Part shown: positions 7,659 to 15,126 of the stretch, in pieces
Position numbering within the stretch: the first letter of the stretch is position 1
Layout of the letters: every line of letters starts with the position of its first letter
Source of the DNA: Planctomycetota bacterium
Lineage (GTDB): Bacteria > Planctomycetota > UBA8108 > UBA1146 > JAJFFE01
DNA: 15,199 nt
Assembly: GCA_020425835.1 (NCBI GenBank)
Contig: JAGQRC010000020.1
Span: forward strand, 1 to 15,199
Direction: 5' to 3'
Made by a program: the position numbers and the translations under genes
The notes under the pieces: model-generated
Database searches by the model: none
Told to the model about the DNA's origin: nothing
What the model saw: only the letters and a program-made list of their open reading frames with translations

Positions 7659-8911
7659 GCCCGAGGCTCCTTCGGCGCTGCGGTCCGGACCAGCTCTTCG
7701 GGGCTGACGCGATAGATCGCTCGGGTCGGGCAGTTGTAGACACAGGCCTCGAACGGCAGCCCGGCGCAGAGGTCACACTTGATCGCCTTCGCGGACACCC
7801 GGACCCCGGAGTACCCTCCAGCGAGCTCGCGCGCCGCCCCGCCCTCGTGACCCGAACAGGGACGATTACCCTCGAACCGCTTGCCGATGAACGGGAGCGT
7901 GCGCAGGAACCAGTTCCGCTTGAACTTCGGCTCCTTGCCATCGGTCGGCGGCGGAGTGAGCGAGATCACGTCGTAGGGGCACGCCTGGGTGCAGGCCCCG
8001 CAGCCGACGCAGTTGTCGAACACGAAACGGATGAGCCCGCGGATGTCGCGGCGGATCGCACCGTGGGGACAGGCGAGCATGCACTCGGGGATCTCGCAGT
8101 TGTAGCACGACGTCGCGAGCGTCACGTTCCCCGAGGTCCGGTATCCGGTCTTGCTCAGGCGGGGAACGCGATCCTCGTGCACGGCGACACAGGACTCGAC
8201 GCAGGCGTTGCAGCGGATGCACTTGTCGAGCTCGATCGCGAGCGCCTCACCGCCCTTCACCGACTGGTTGCGCACCATCACCTCGAGGAGATCGCCGCGG
8301 GCGCCGTCGGACGCGCGGCCGGCGGAGTCCTCGTCGTAGATGCGCTGCGCGGACTCGACGAGCTTCGTCCGCGTCGCGGTGTCGAAGGTCTCGATCAGCG
8401 TCCGACGGGGAATGCGCAGGACCGAGGTGTCGGCCATCGCCACGTAGTCGCCATCCCACGGGGGCGGCGGGTCGAGGATCGCCTGCTCGCCGAACGATGA
8501 GTTGGACATGCAGTACGAGAGGACCTGCTCCGCGCGATCCGCCGTCTCGACGGAGCATTTCACCGCTCCGCTCCGGACGAGGTAGAGGGCATCGGCGGGC
8601 TCGCCGGACCGCGCGAGACGATCGCCCTTCTTGACGTAGACGAACTCGACCTGGTTCTGGAGCTGGCCGAGCTGATCCTCGGAGATCGACTCGAAGACGG
8701 GCACCACACTCAGGTGGATCGCGAGCGATCGGCGACGATAGGACTCCTCGATCCGTCGGTTGAACTCCTTGGATCGCTTCAGGTCCTTGAACAACGGCGC
8801 GCTCAGCTCGAGGAACGCGCACTGCGAATCGGCGATCAAGGTCGCCTGGGACGGCGCGTCGGAGAGCGCGTTCACCTCGCCGAACCAGTCGCCGGCGCCG
8901 AGGGTCTCCAT
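7655..8911 (-). CDS. C-terminal part of a frameshifted gene: CNB domains 2 (end) and 3, then four [4Fe-4S] clusters
   Basis: This 418-residue frame continues the protein begun at 9545. It opens inside a CNB domain (LGAGDWFGEVNALSD, 4-18), followed by a third CNB domain (about 68-180, with SSFGEQAILD at 138-147). Residues 225-400 form an electron-transfer domain like the HybA/DmsB/NrfC iron-sulfur subunits, with 16 cysteines in four groups: 231/234/237/241, 269/272/277/281, 301/304/307/311 and 379/382/390/394. These would carry four [4Fe-4S] clusters in a wire. There is no signal peptide, so it is predicted cytosolic and probably docked on the membrane cytochrome b. The third CNB lacks the Arg that grips the cyclic phosphate in Crp and PKA. 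The stop codon overlaps the start of the multiheme gene (ATGA), implying coupled translation. The ATG at 8911 has no ribosome-binding site and cuts a domain in half, so it is unlikely to be a true start. Confidence 0.85.
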   Translation of the reverse strand: METLGAGDWFGEVNALSDAPSQATLIADSQCAFLELSAPLFKDLKRSKEFNRRIEESYRRRSLAIHLSVVPVFESISEDQLGQLQNQVEFVYVKKGDRLARSGEPADALYLVRSGAVKCSVETADRAEQVLSYCMSNSSFGEQAILDPPPPWDGDYVAMADTSVLRIPRRTLIETFDTATRTKLVESAQRIYDEDSAGRASDGARGDLLEVMVRNQSVKGGEALAIELDKCIRCNACVESCVAVHEDRVPRLSKTGYRTSGNVTLATSCYNCEIPECMLACPHGAIRRDIRGLIRFVFDNCVGCGACTQACPYDVISLTPPPTDGKEPKFKRNWFLRTLPFIGKRFEGNRPCSGHEGGAARELAGGYSGVRVSAKAIKCDLCAGLPFEACVYNCPTRAIYRVSPEELVRTAAPKEPRA

Positions 8912-8924
8912 CGCGTCGCTGCCG
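8911..8924 (-). other. Frameshift site in the CNB/[4Fe-4S] gene
   Basis: Conserved CNB sequence leaves one frame (…VVR, codon at 8924-8922) and resumes one base over at 8911 or slightly before. This corresponds to one extra base, or two missing, relative to an intact frame. A join such as VVR-SDAMETLGAGDWFGE would restore a normal domain. No homopolymer run, stop codon or recognised +1 slippery site is visible here. Confidence 0.75.
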
Positions 8925-9545
8925 AACCACGCTGACCGAACCCTCGAGGACCACCCAGAAGAGACCGGAGCCCGGCGGCTGGTACTCGCCCTGGCGCGTC
9001 AACACCTCGCTGGGGCGGGCCACCCGGTAGCGCGCGTGTCGGCCGAGGAGCATCTGCTCCTTCGGTCCCAGCGACTGGAACAGCTCCAGCTCGAAGATGG
9101 AGCGATCGAGAGGTTCCCGTCCGCGGTCGCGGTCCTCGAGGTGCTGACGAAAGGGCGGGAACTGCTCGTAGAGCCGTGCGACGAGCTCGCCGTCCAGCCG
9201 GAGCAGCCGCGTCGGCTTCTTCGGGCGGGGCAACGCGGTGACCGAGGTCCGAGCGACGCGTGGACGCCGAGGATGCACCCCGCTGAGGCCGCAGAAGTCG
9301 CCGGCCCCGAGTTCATCGACCAACACCGGACCATGACTCGTCGCGATGTGCGCCTGCGCTCGCCCCTCGACCACGATCCACAGGAAGTCGCTCTGCTCTC
9401 CCTCGGAGGTGAGCATCGTCGGAGCATCGACCTCCACGAGCTTCGCGTCGCGGAGGAGCCCGTCGAGCTGCTGACGAGCATCCGCGTCGCGGCACAGTTC
9501 CCGGAAGGGAGCGAGCTCGGCGAGGACTTCGATGGTCAGGGACAT
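8912..9545 (-). CDS. N-terminal part of a frameshifted gene: CNB domains 1 and 2 (start)
   Basis: This begins at the ATG at 9545, 15 nt after the cytochrome b gene, with AGGTGAG just upstream. Residues 5-135 form a first cyclic-nucleotide-binding-type beta barrel (DFLWIVVEGRAQAH at 53-66, ELGAGDFCGLSG at 78-89, then RPRVARTSVTA at 94-104, which keeps Arg residues where ligand contacts are expected). A second CNB starts near residue 150 (FELELFQSLGPKEQMLLGRH) and reads well to GLFWVVLEGSVSVVR at 194-208. Beyond that this frame turns into arginine-rich nonsense that stays open to 8247 only because of base composition. The matching rest of the domain continues one frame over from 8911. Joining the two by skipping one base gives an unbroken protein of about 629 residues: three CNB domains plus a four-cluster ferredoxin domain. 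Read it as one gene, broken either in the genome or in the assembly. Confidence 0.82.
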
Positions 9546-9560
9546 GGGCTCACCTAGGGC

Positions 9561-10613
9561 TCAGTACCAGAGGATGGAGACGACGTGCACGATCAGGAGG
9601 CACCAGAGGAGGAAGGCCGCGGGGACGTGCACCACGCGCCAGGCGTGGATCCACGACTTCGCTCGCATCAGTTCGCCGTGCCGCTTCTCGACGAGGCTCA
9701 ACTGATGACGCAGCGCCATCCAATCCTCGACCTGCGCGCGCTGCTTCGGATCGAGCTCACGCAACACGGGCAGATCCTGATGCGGCGCGAGCGCCAACAG
9801 ACCGCTGAGGGCGCCACCCGAACCCGGCGCGTTCTGGGTGATCGCGGTTCGCGTCAGGGACTCGAGACCTCCGGAGACCAGGTCGTCGACCTCTTGCCGC
9901 GCCTGCTCGACCTTCTCTCGGAGGTTGACGTAGAGACCGTGCGCGCGCTCGGCGGTCATGGTATGTCCTCCGGCGCGCTCGAGTCGGGTCAATCGCATCG
10001 GCCCGACCATCCAGCAGTACACCCCGAAGAGGCCACTGACGATGACGAGCAGACTGCAACCGTTGAGCGAGATCGCCAACGGGCTGTCGAACGCGAGGCC
10101 ACCGTGGAGAACCACCAACACCGCGGCCGCGAGACCGAGATAGAGATGCGCCCCCAGCCATCGCGACGTCGGGAGCAAGGGTTGAGTGGGGGTGACGATC
10201 AACCGTAGCCGCTCGCCCGTCCTGTCGACGCCCACCCGCATGACGCGGTTCACACGCTCCTCGACGAGAATGCGATGCGCCTCCTCGAGTATCGCCTTCG
10301 GGTCGGTGAGACGTCCCTCGAACATGCGGAGGCGAACGGCGGACAATCGCTCCTCGGCGCGCTCGAGCCGTTCCATCGGAACGGCCATCTTGAACTCCGG
10401 GCTGAGGCCCGCCTTGTGGATGTACTTCCGCGCGACGTAGCCCATCACGAGAACGAACAGACCGAGCGCGGTCCAACCCGAGGCGAGCGAGAAGCCCCGA
10501 TCCAGCGGAAGCTCGCCGAGTCGACCCCCGCTGAGGACCCACCAGGAGCCGAACGCGATCGCGATCCCCAACGCCACGGCGGCGTGCACCGACTTGAGGA
10601 TGTCGAGGTTCAC
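9561..10613 (-). CDS. Integral membrane protein with diheme cytochrome b-like histidine pairs
   Basis: A 350-residue protein with about five hydrophobic segments: 8-28, 45-62, 152-173, 182-205 and 328-349. Two helices each hold two histidines 14 residues apart: H156/H170 in the third and H329/H343 in the last. H-x13-H on two helices is the usual way four-helix b-type cytochromes stack two hemes across the membrane, so this is probably a diheme quinone-reactive or transmembrane electron-transfer subunit. Long charged cytosolic-type stretches separate the helices (62-150 and 207-320) and could dock the iron-sulfur protein encoded next. No exact family is recognised. The start is a GTG with GAGGGG about 8 nt upstream; the first ATG just before it is out of frame and stops after ten codons. 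The gene lies 25 nt after the dual-FHA gene and 15 nt before the CNB/ferredoxin gene. Confidence 0.78.
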   Translation of the reverse strand: MNLDILKSVHAAVALGIAIAFGSWWVLSGGRLGELPLDRGFSLASGWTALGLFVLVMGYVARKYIHKAGLSPEFKMAVPMERLERAEERLSAVRLRMFEGRLTDPKAILEEAHRILVEERVNRVMRVGVDRTGERLRLIVTPTQPLLPTSRWLGAHLYLGLAAAVLVVLHGGLAFDSPLAISLNGCSLLVIVSGLFGVYCWMVGPMRLTRLERAGGHTMTAERAHGLYVNLREKVEQARQEVDDLVSGGLESLTRTAITQNAPGSGGALSGLLALAPHQDLPVLRELDPKQRAQVEDWMALRHQLSLVEKRHGELMRAKSWIHAWRVVHVPAAFLLWCLLIVHVVSILWY

Positions 10614-10638
10614 GCGCCCCCCTCGGGAATCGGCGAGG

Positions 10639-11988
10639 TCATTTGAGCAACCAGATCAGAACTGCGATGAAGATCAGCACGCCGACGGCGATCCCGATGA
10701 TGGTGTTGCGGCTCCAAGGTCCCACGCCGCCCGACGAGAGAGCGCGGAACCAATCGTCCAATGCGACGTCGCCTTCGGTGAGCAGGATCTCGGCGGCGTG
10801 GTGGATCGATCCGCCGTGGGCCTGGACGCGCTCCTCGGCGCGCCGTGCGGACTCGCGGTTGACCTTGTGGTGCGCGAGCAACCAATCCAACGCTCGGTCG
10901 AAGTCCTCACGTGTGCGACGCTGACCGTTCGTATCGAGGTCGCAGAGGAACAGACAGGGCACGCCGCCGATCAGGAAGCGCGTCTGGTCCGCGAGCTCCC
11001 ACTCATCGATGCGCTGCCCCCCGTTGTCGGTGTAGACGGTGACCCCGTTGGTGCTGCCGAGATCGGCGAGCCGGAACCGACCGTCGCGGGCGACGATCTT
11101 CGCGTGCTCGCGTGAGACGGTTCGGTGGTCGAGCTTGTAGGCGATCGTGGTGGAGCTCCGACCACTGCCGATGACGAAGCTCTCGGAGTCGACGAGCACG
11201 ATGTCGCTCAGCGTCGGATGGCAGATCAGGATCCTCGGCCTCGCCTCTCGGAGGAAGGCTTGGTCGTTGGCGCCCTTGAGCTTGGTGTTGACCATCTCCA
11301 TGGTCATCACGTTGACCGCGTGGTGCTCCTCGGCCTTCGGCTCCGGCTCGTGGGCCTGGCGCTCGGCTTCCGCGCGCGCCTCGTCCGCCTTCCGTCGAGC
11401 GTCCTCCGCCTTCTGCCGCGCCGCCTCGGCTTCTCGGGCGACGCGCTCGGACTTCGCCTTCTCGCGGGCGATCTCCTCCTCGCTCGGACGAGAGAAGTCG
11501 GCAGCGATCGTCATCTCGGACATCACCGGGGGATCGGACTTCGCCGAACCAGGGATCAGTGCTCCGAACTCGGTGCCGGAAGCGGCGACCGTTCCCGAGT
11601 CCGCGACGGGCAGCGATTCGGACGATGGCGCACTCGCGATCTGGGTCGCTTCGGCGATGACGCTGTCGAGCGCCGTCTCGGGAGCGGGCTCGTCCGCGAC
11701 GACGGTGATGACATGGTCACCGAGCACGATCTCGAGGGACTCCGACAGGGGGAGCGTCTCCCCCTTGAGCACGCGTCCATCCCGCAGCCGTGTTCCGTTT
11801 CGACTCCCGAGGTCGCGCAGCGCGATACCGCCGCCCTCCTCGACCAGATCGAATTGGTTCCCGGAGACGACCGGGGACTCGACGCGCAGCTCGCACTTGC
11901 GGCTGCGACCGCAGACGAGACCCGGGACGGCCTCGACCTCCGTGGAGGTCCCGTCGGGTCCGGTCAGTCTGAGAATCCACTGAGACAC
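10639..11988 (-). CDS. Dual-FHA, coiled-coil, tail-anchored membrane protein
   Basis: A 449-residue protein and the first gene of the operon. FHA domain 1 (about 1-98) has CGRSRKCEL (26-34) and GSRNGT (61-66), but the usual SxxH is SGNQ, so phosphopeptide binding is doubtful. A low-complexity region and an Ala/Glu/Lys/Arg-rich stretch (168-216) look like a coiled coil. FHA domain 2 (about 250-350) is better preserved, with GSGRSS (274-279), SREHA (292-296) and GSTNG (311-315). A charged helical region follows, then one C-terminal hydrophobic span (426-448) ending in LLK. The FHA domains should therefore sit in the cytosol on a tail anchor. There are no redox motifs, so a scaffold or regulatory subunit is likely. 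The start is GTG at 11988, with GAGGA 8 nt upstream (11997-12001). No kinase or phosphatase gene lies in the window. Confidence 0.85.
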   Translation of the reverse strand: MSQWILRLTGPDGTSTEVEAVPGLVCGRSRKCELRVESPVVSGNQFDLVEEGGGIALRDLGSRNGTRLRDGRVLKGETLPLSESLEIVLGDHVITVVADEPAPETALDSVIAEATQIASAPSSESLPVADSGTVAASGTEFGALIPGSAKSDPPVMSEMTIAADFSRPSEEEIAREKAKSERVAREAEAARQKAEDARRKADEARAEAERQAHEPEPKAEEHHAVNVMTMEMVNTKLKGANDQAFLREARPRILICHPTLSDIVLVDSESFVIGSGRSSTTIAYKLDHRTVSREHAKIVARDGRFRLADLGSTNGVTVYTDNGGQRIDEWELADQTRFLIGGVPCLFLCDLDTNGQRRTREDFDRALDWLLAHHKVNRESARRAEERVQAHGGSIHHAAEILLTEGDVALDDWFRALSSGGVGPWSRNTIIGIAVGVLIFIAVLIWLLK

Positions 11989-12140
11989 CGAAGTCGTCCT
12001 CGCCGTTCGCCTCTGCTACCCGATCGCTCCCCGCAGCTCACTCGTCCGGGGTTGCTCGTGTGGGGTTTGCGCAGCGCCTCACTGCGGAGCGACCCGCGGT
12101 GGCCCACGTCCCCCTGCGGATGCGGCCTCGATCCACCCCA

Positions 12141-12177
12141 AGATATTTTGCCGTTTGGGCTTGCCGCCCATTCTGTC
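12141..12177. promoter_or_regulatory. AT-rich island and short inverted repeat upstream of the redox operon
   Basis: The gap 11989-12264 separates the HEAT/cyclophilin gene from the redox operon on the same strand and should hold the operon promoter. Its only AT-rich patch is around 12142-12158; on the minus strand it contains TATCTT, a partial -10 match, but no convincing -35 hexamer at 17 nt. Just beside it GGGC-TTGCC-GCCC (about 12158-12170) forms a short inverted repeat. No strong terminator was found for the upstream gene. Confidence 0.3.
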
Positions 12178-12212
12178 GGAGCGGCCCGGTGATCGCAATC
12201 GGACTTCGCGCC

Positions 12213-12236
12213 CGCGACTCCGGCCGATCGCGACTC
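12213..12236. repeat. Tandem 8-bp direct repeat in the upstream intergenic region
   Basis: CGCGACTC occurs at 12213-12220 and again at 12229-12236, a 16-bp period, about 225 bp before the operon start. It could be a pair of regulator half-sites or chance in GC-rich DNA. Confidence 0.3.
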
Positions 12237-12264
12237 GGCGCCGAACGGGTGGACGCGGCGACGG

Positions 12265-14352
12265 TCACGGCACGCTCGACCAGTGGCGGAGCTCGTCGAC
12301 GACGACCCGGACGACACGATCGCCCACCTCGAGTCGGTCGACCGTCTCCATGCCGAGAACGACCCTCCCGAACACTGTGTATCGACCATCGAGGTGGGGG
12401 GTCGGCAGGTGATCGATGAAGATCTGACAGCCCCCCGTGTCCGGTCCCGAGGTCGGCATGCCGACCGATCCGCGGAGAAAGGACCCCGGGTGGATCTCGT
12501 GCGGGAGGTGATATCCGTCATCTCCCCAGCCGTCGCCGCGGGGGTCCCCACCTTGGACGACGAACGAAGGAACGACGCGGTGGAAGGGGAGCCCGTCGTA
12601 GAAGCCCTCTCGTGCGAGCTGGACGAGATTCGACACGTGCTCCGGCGCATCGGAGAGGAAGAGCTCCACGACGAAGGAACCCTTGCTCGTCTCGAAGGTG
12701 ACTCGGGGGTTCGATCGTCCGATCATCTCCCACGGCTCGAGCCGGGAGTACGGCCGGTCGAGGAACTGCGCCGTCGGCGGGAGTGGAGCGGTGACGCCGA
12801 GCTTCTCGGCGGCGCGCAGTCGAACGCCTTGCACCGGATCCTCGAGCGCTCGGCGCAGGAAGTCGCGTCGACCATCGAGCTCCGCGGCGCTCGCGGCTCC
12901 GTCATCGAGCAGGGACTCGATGATCGTGTTGCGCGTCTCCCAGTACTCGAACGCGCCGGAGCGCTCGTAGGTCGCCCGGAGTTTCTCCGCCCACCCGGTC
13001 GGCTTGTCCCGCGCCAACGCCGCGACGGCGGTCGTCCGCACCGCGAAGTCGGCGTCGTCGAGCGCGGCTCGAACGTAGTCCCAGCGCTCCTCGGTCGGGA
13101 GCTGTCCGATCGACTCGACGGCGGTCGCCCGAACCAGCGCGGATTCGTCGTCGAGCAGCGGGATCCATCGCTCGAGGAGACCCGCGTCGCCCTCGCTGGC
13201 AGCGCCGATCCGGCCGAGCGCCTCGATCGCCGCGACGCGTTCCCACAGGGATCGGTCCGGCGCGAGATGATTCGACAAGGTCGCGACGGAGCGCGGGCCG
13301 GGAACGCCGCCGAGTGCACGAAGCGCGGCGCACCGCTCGGTCGGCGTCGCTCCCGGCTTCTCGAGCAATGCCTCGAGGATGTCGGAAGCGATCTTCGCCT
13401 CCGCGTCGGACGCGGGCGCGTCACCCAGCGACTCGATCACCCCCTGCAGAACGAGCGGGTGCCGCTCGACATGGAGTCGACCCAACAACGCATCGAGGAT
13501 CCGCGATCGATCTCCGATCCCGTCGGCGCGAAGCCGTCGCAGACTCTGCGCGGCGTTCGCCCTCGCCGTCCAGTGCGAGTCGGGATCGCCGAGGATCTCG
13601 ATCAGCGGAGCGACCGCCTCGGGGATCCCCGGCCGCGAGAGCCCGGCCGCGGCGAAGGCTCGAACCCACGGATGGGGCTCCATCGCGACGTCGACGAGCG
13701 CGCGAGTGGTCGCCGCATCGTCGATCCGACTCAGGGCGTAGACGATGCGCCAACGCACCTCGCCGTCCATCTCGATGCGGAGTCGATCGATCAGCGACGG
13801 GACCACGCCCGCGGCGCCCTCGGGGGCCGTCCCGACGCGGAACAACGCGAGGGCCGCCGCGCAACGAACACTCGGATCGACATCGCGCAGCGCCCGACCG
13901 AGCGTCGCGATCCGGAGTCCGCCATCCGCCGCGGCGGGATCGACCGTCAGCTTCCCGAGCGCCTCGATCGCCGCGGCGCGCACTCGGATCGAGTCGTCCG
14001 TCGTTCGCGCGATGAGAACGGCGGCCGCCGACCGATCGCGGAGCTGTCCCAGTGCGAAGAGTGCCTCCTCGAGGACCTGCGACGACTCGTCGTCTCGACT
14101 CGCCACCTCTACCAGGGCGGGAACGACCGCGGGTGTCCAGACCCGCCCGAGCGCGCGGGCGGCGGCGGCCCGCAGGTGCGCACTCTCGTGATGGAGGAAC
14201 GGTGCGTAGTGGGTGGCGTCACCGTCGCGCACGAGTTCCAGGCGAGTGATGGCCCGCCACTCGTCGAGATGATCGAACGGCCGACTCGGCTCCTCCGCCG
14301 GCGACGCACAACCGACGAAGGACAGCCCGAGGAGCAGGAAGAGTCGCCTCAT
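12265..14352 (-). CDS. HEAT-repeat lipoprotein with C-terminal cyclophilin-type peptidyl-prolyl isomerase domain
   Basis: A 695-residue exported protein. The N terminus is a lipoprotein signal (MRRLFLLLGL, then SFVGC with C15 as the likely lipidated residue). A and S follow C15 rather than D, which would favour outer-membrane sorting if E. coli rules apply. Residues about 45-540 are HEAT/PBS-type helical repeats with recurring 'vRaaAieALGkl'-like units (for example VRAAAIEALGKL near 124). Residues 548-695 form a cyclophilin domain with FHRVVPSFVVQGGDP (590-604), the catalytic FHRV arginine, QIFID (643-647) and TPHLDGRYTVFGRV (651-664), so activity looks intact. It should catalyse prolyl isomerisation of periplasmic or outer-membrane clients, with HEAT repeats as the binding platform. 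The ATG at 14352 is preferred over a longer frame because it opens the signal peptide, has GCGAGG 8 nt upstream, and overlaps the preceding stop (ATGA). Confidence 0.9.
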   Translation of the reverse strand: MRRLFLLLGLSFVGCASPAEEPSRPFDHLDEWRAITRLELVRDGDATHYAPFLHHESAHLRAAAARALGRVWTPAVVPALVEVASRDDESSQVLEEALFALGQLRDRSAAAVLIARTTDDSIRVRAAAIEALGKLTVDPAAADGGLRIATLGRALRDVDPSVRCAAALALFRVGTAPEGAAGVVPSLIDRLRIEMDGEVRWRIVYALSRIDDAATTRALVDVAMEPHPWVRAFAAAGLSRPGIPEAVAPLIEILGDPDSHWTARANAAQSLRRLRADGIGDRSRILDALLGRLHVERHPLVLQGVIESLGDAPASDAEAKIASDILEALLEKPGATPTERCAALRALGGVPGPRSVATLSNHLAPDRSLWERVAAIEALGRIGAASEGDAGLLERWIPLLDDESALVRATAVESIGQLPTEERWDYVRAALDDADFAVRTTAVAALARDKPTGWAEKLRATYERSGAFEYWETRNTIIESLLDDGAASAAELDGRRDFLRRALEDPVQGVRLRAAEKLGVTAPLPPTAQFLDRPYSRLEPWEMIGRSNPRVTFETSKGSFVVELFLSDAPEHVSNLVQLAREGFYDGLPFHRVVPSFVVQGGDPRGDGWGDDGYHLPHEIHPGSFLRGSVGMPTSGPDTGGCQIFIDHLPTPHLDGRYTVFGRVVLGMETVDRLEVGDRVVRVVVDELRHWSSVP

Positions 14353-14831
14353 GGTTTCGACCTCGCTCCGCGGTCGTCGCCATCGCTCCCACGTGTCGCA
14401 CGGGTCTGTCCCCGACCGCGTCGCAACTCGTCGATCTCCGTCCGCGTGTAGTGCCGCGGCCCGCCGATTCCGGGACACTCCTCGGAGAGGTCATCCCACG
14501 CGGCGAACGACTTCAGGTGGTCCGGCCAGAAGGGGAACGTCCGACACTGCGTCGGTCGCACGGAGTAGATCCGACAGCCGTCGTCCCAGAAGACGCACTC
14601 GAGGTTCGGCTTCTCGAGCAGACTGTATCGACGGTGCACCCGGCGAAGGTAGCGTCGCCCGAACTCGTCGACCGAGAGTCCGAGATGCGCGGCGATGGCC
14701 TCGATCTCGGATCGATCGACCCAGACGAAGCCCTCCACCTTGCAGCAGTGCCCGCACTGCGTACAGGCGAAGTCGAGACCGTTCTCGTACCAGCACTTCT
14801 TCACCGGGCCACCCCTCTCACTTCGCGTCAT
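14349..14831 (-). CDS. YkgJ-family cysteine-cluster protein (putative zinc/iron-chelating domain)
   Basis: A 160-residue soluble protein. The conserved pattern is CTQCGHCC (C23, C26, C29, C30), then C79, GCRIYSVRPTQCRTFPFW (C86 and C96 within 85-102) and C119. These eight cysteines match the YkgJ/UPF0153 arrangement, predicted to bind a metal or an iron-sulfur cluster; the biochemical role is not established. The C-terminal 25 residues are charged and low-complexity. Two starts are possible: the ATG at 14831, with GAGGA about 10 nt upstream, and a GTG at 14804, with GAGGGG about 9 nt upstream, which would remove nine residues before the conserved region. I report the ATG. The stop overlaps the start of the HEAT/cyclophilin gene, so the two are probably translated together, although a functional link is not evident. 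Confidence 0.85.
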   Translation of the reverse strand: MTRSERGGPVKKCWYENGLDFACTQCGHCCKVEGFVWVDRSEIEAIAAHLGLSVDEFGRRYLRRVHRRYSLLEKPNLECVFWDDGCRIYSVRPTQCRTFPFWPDHLKSFAAWDDLSEECPGIGGPRHYTRTEIDELRRGRGQTRATRGSDGDDRGARSKP

Positions 14832-15126
14832 TCTTCATCGATCCTCGGAAGCGAGACAAGCCCGAGAGTGCGTCGATCGTGCGGTGGTCGCGGATCCCGG
14901 GGGAATCGGTCGCCGTCGCGTCCCGGACGAGCCGGGTGCGACGGCGCGTCTCCCCTCCGCGGGACGCGGCGCACAGGTTCCGGGTCGACAGCGCGTCGTC
15001 TTCAGCAGCGTCGCCAGCATCCCGGCCCGAACGCGCACGCCCGATCCGACGCCTGCTGCAAGACGACGGCGCTCGGCGGGCGGGGATCCGAGCCTCCTCT
15101 GCCGAACAGGCCCTCGCCCCGCCGCC
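14832..15126. other. Intergenic region without a convincing gene
   Basis: About 295 bp upstream of the YkgJ-type gene. Open frames cross it on both strands, but they are Arg/Ser/Ala-rich, lack conserved motifs and have no clear ribosome sites. CCCGG-ACGAG-CCGGG (about 14925-14939) could form a small hairpin. The promoter for the two-gene unit ending at 12265 should lie here; no clear -35/-10 pair is visible. Confidence 0.5.

Noticed and set aside
8247..8910. Continuation of the CNB frame beyond the frameshift to a stop at 8247
   Set aside because: The translation becomes arginine-rich and loses all domain similarity, while the neighbouring frame carries the conserved remainder.
12283..14451. 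Plus-strand open frame of about 722 codons opposite the HEAT/cyclophilin gene
   Set aside because: Arg/Glu/Asp-rich composition typical of an antisense shadow in GC-rich DNA; the minus strand has a lipobox, HEAT repeats and a cyclophilin active site.
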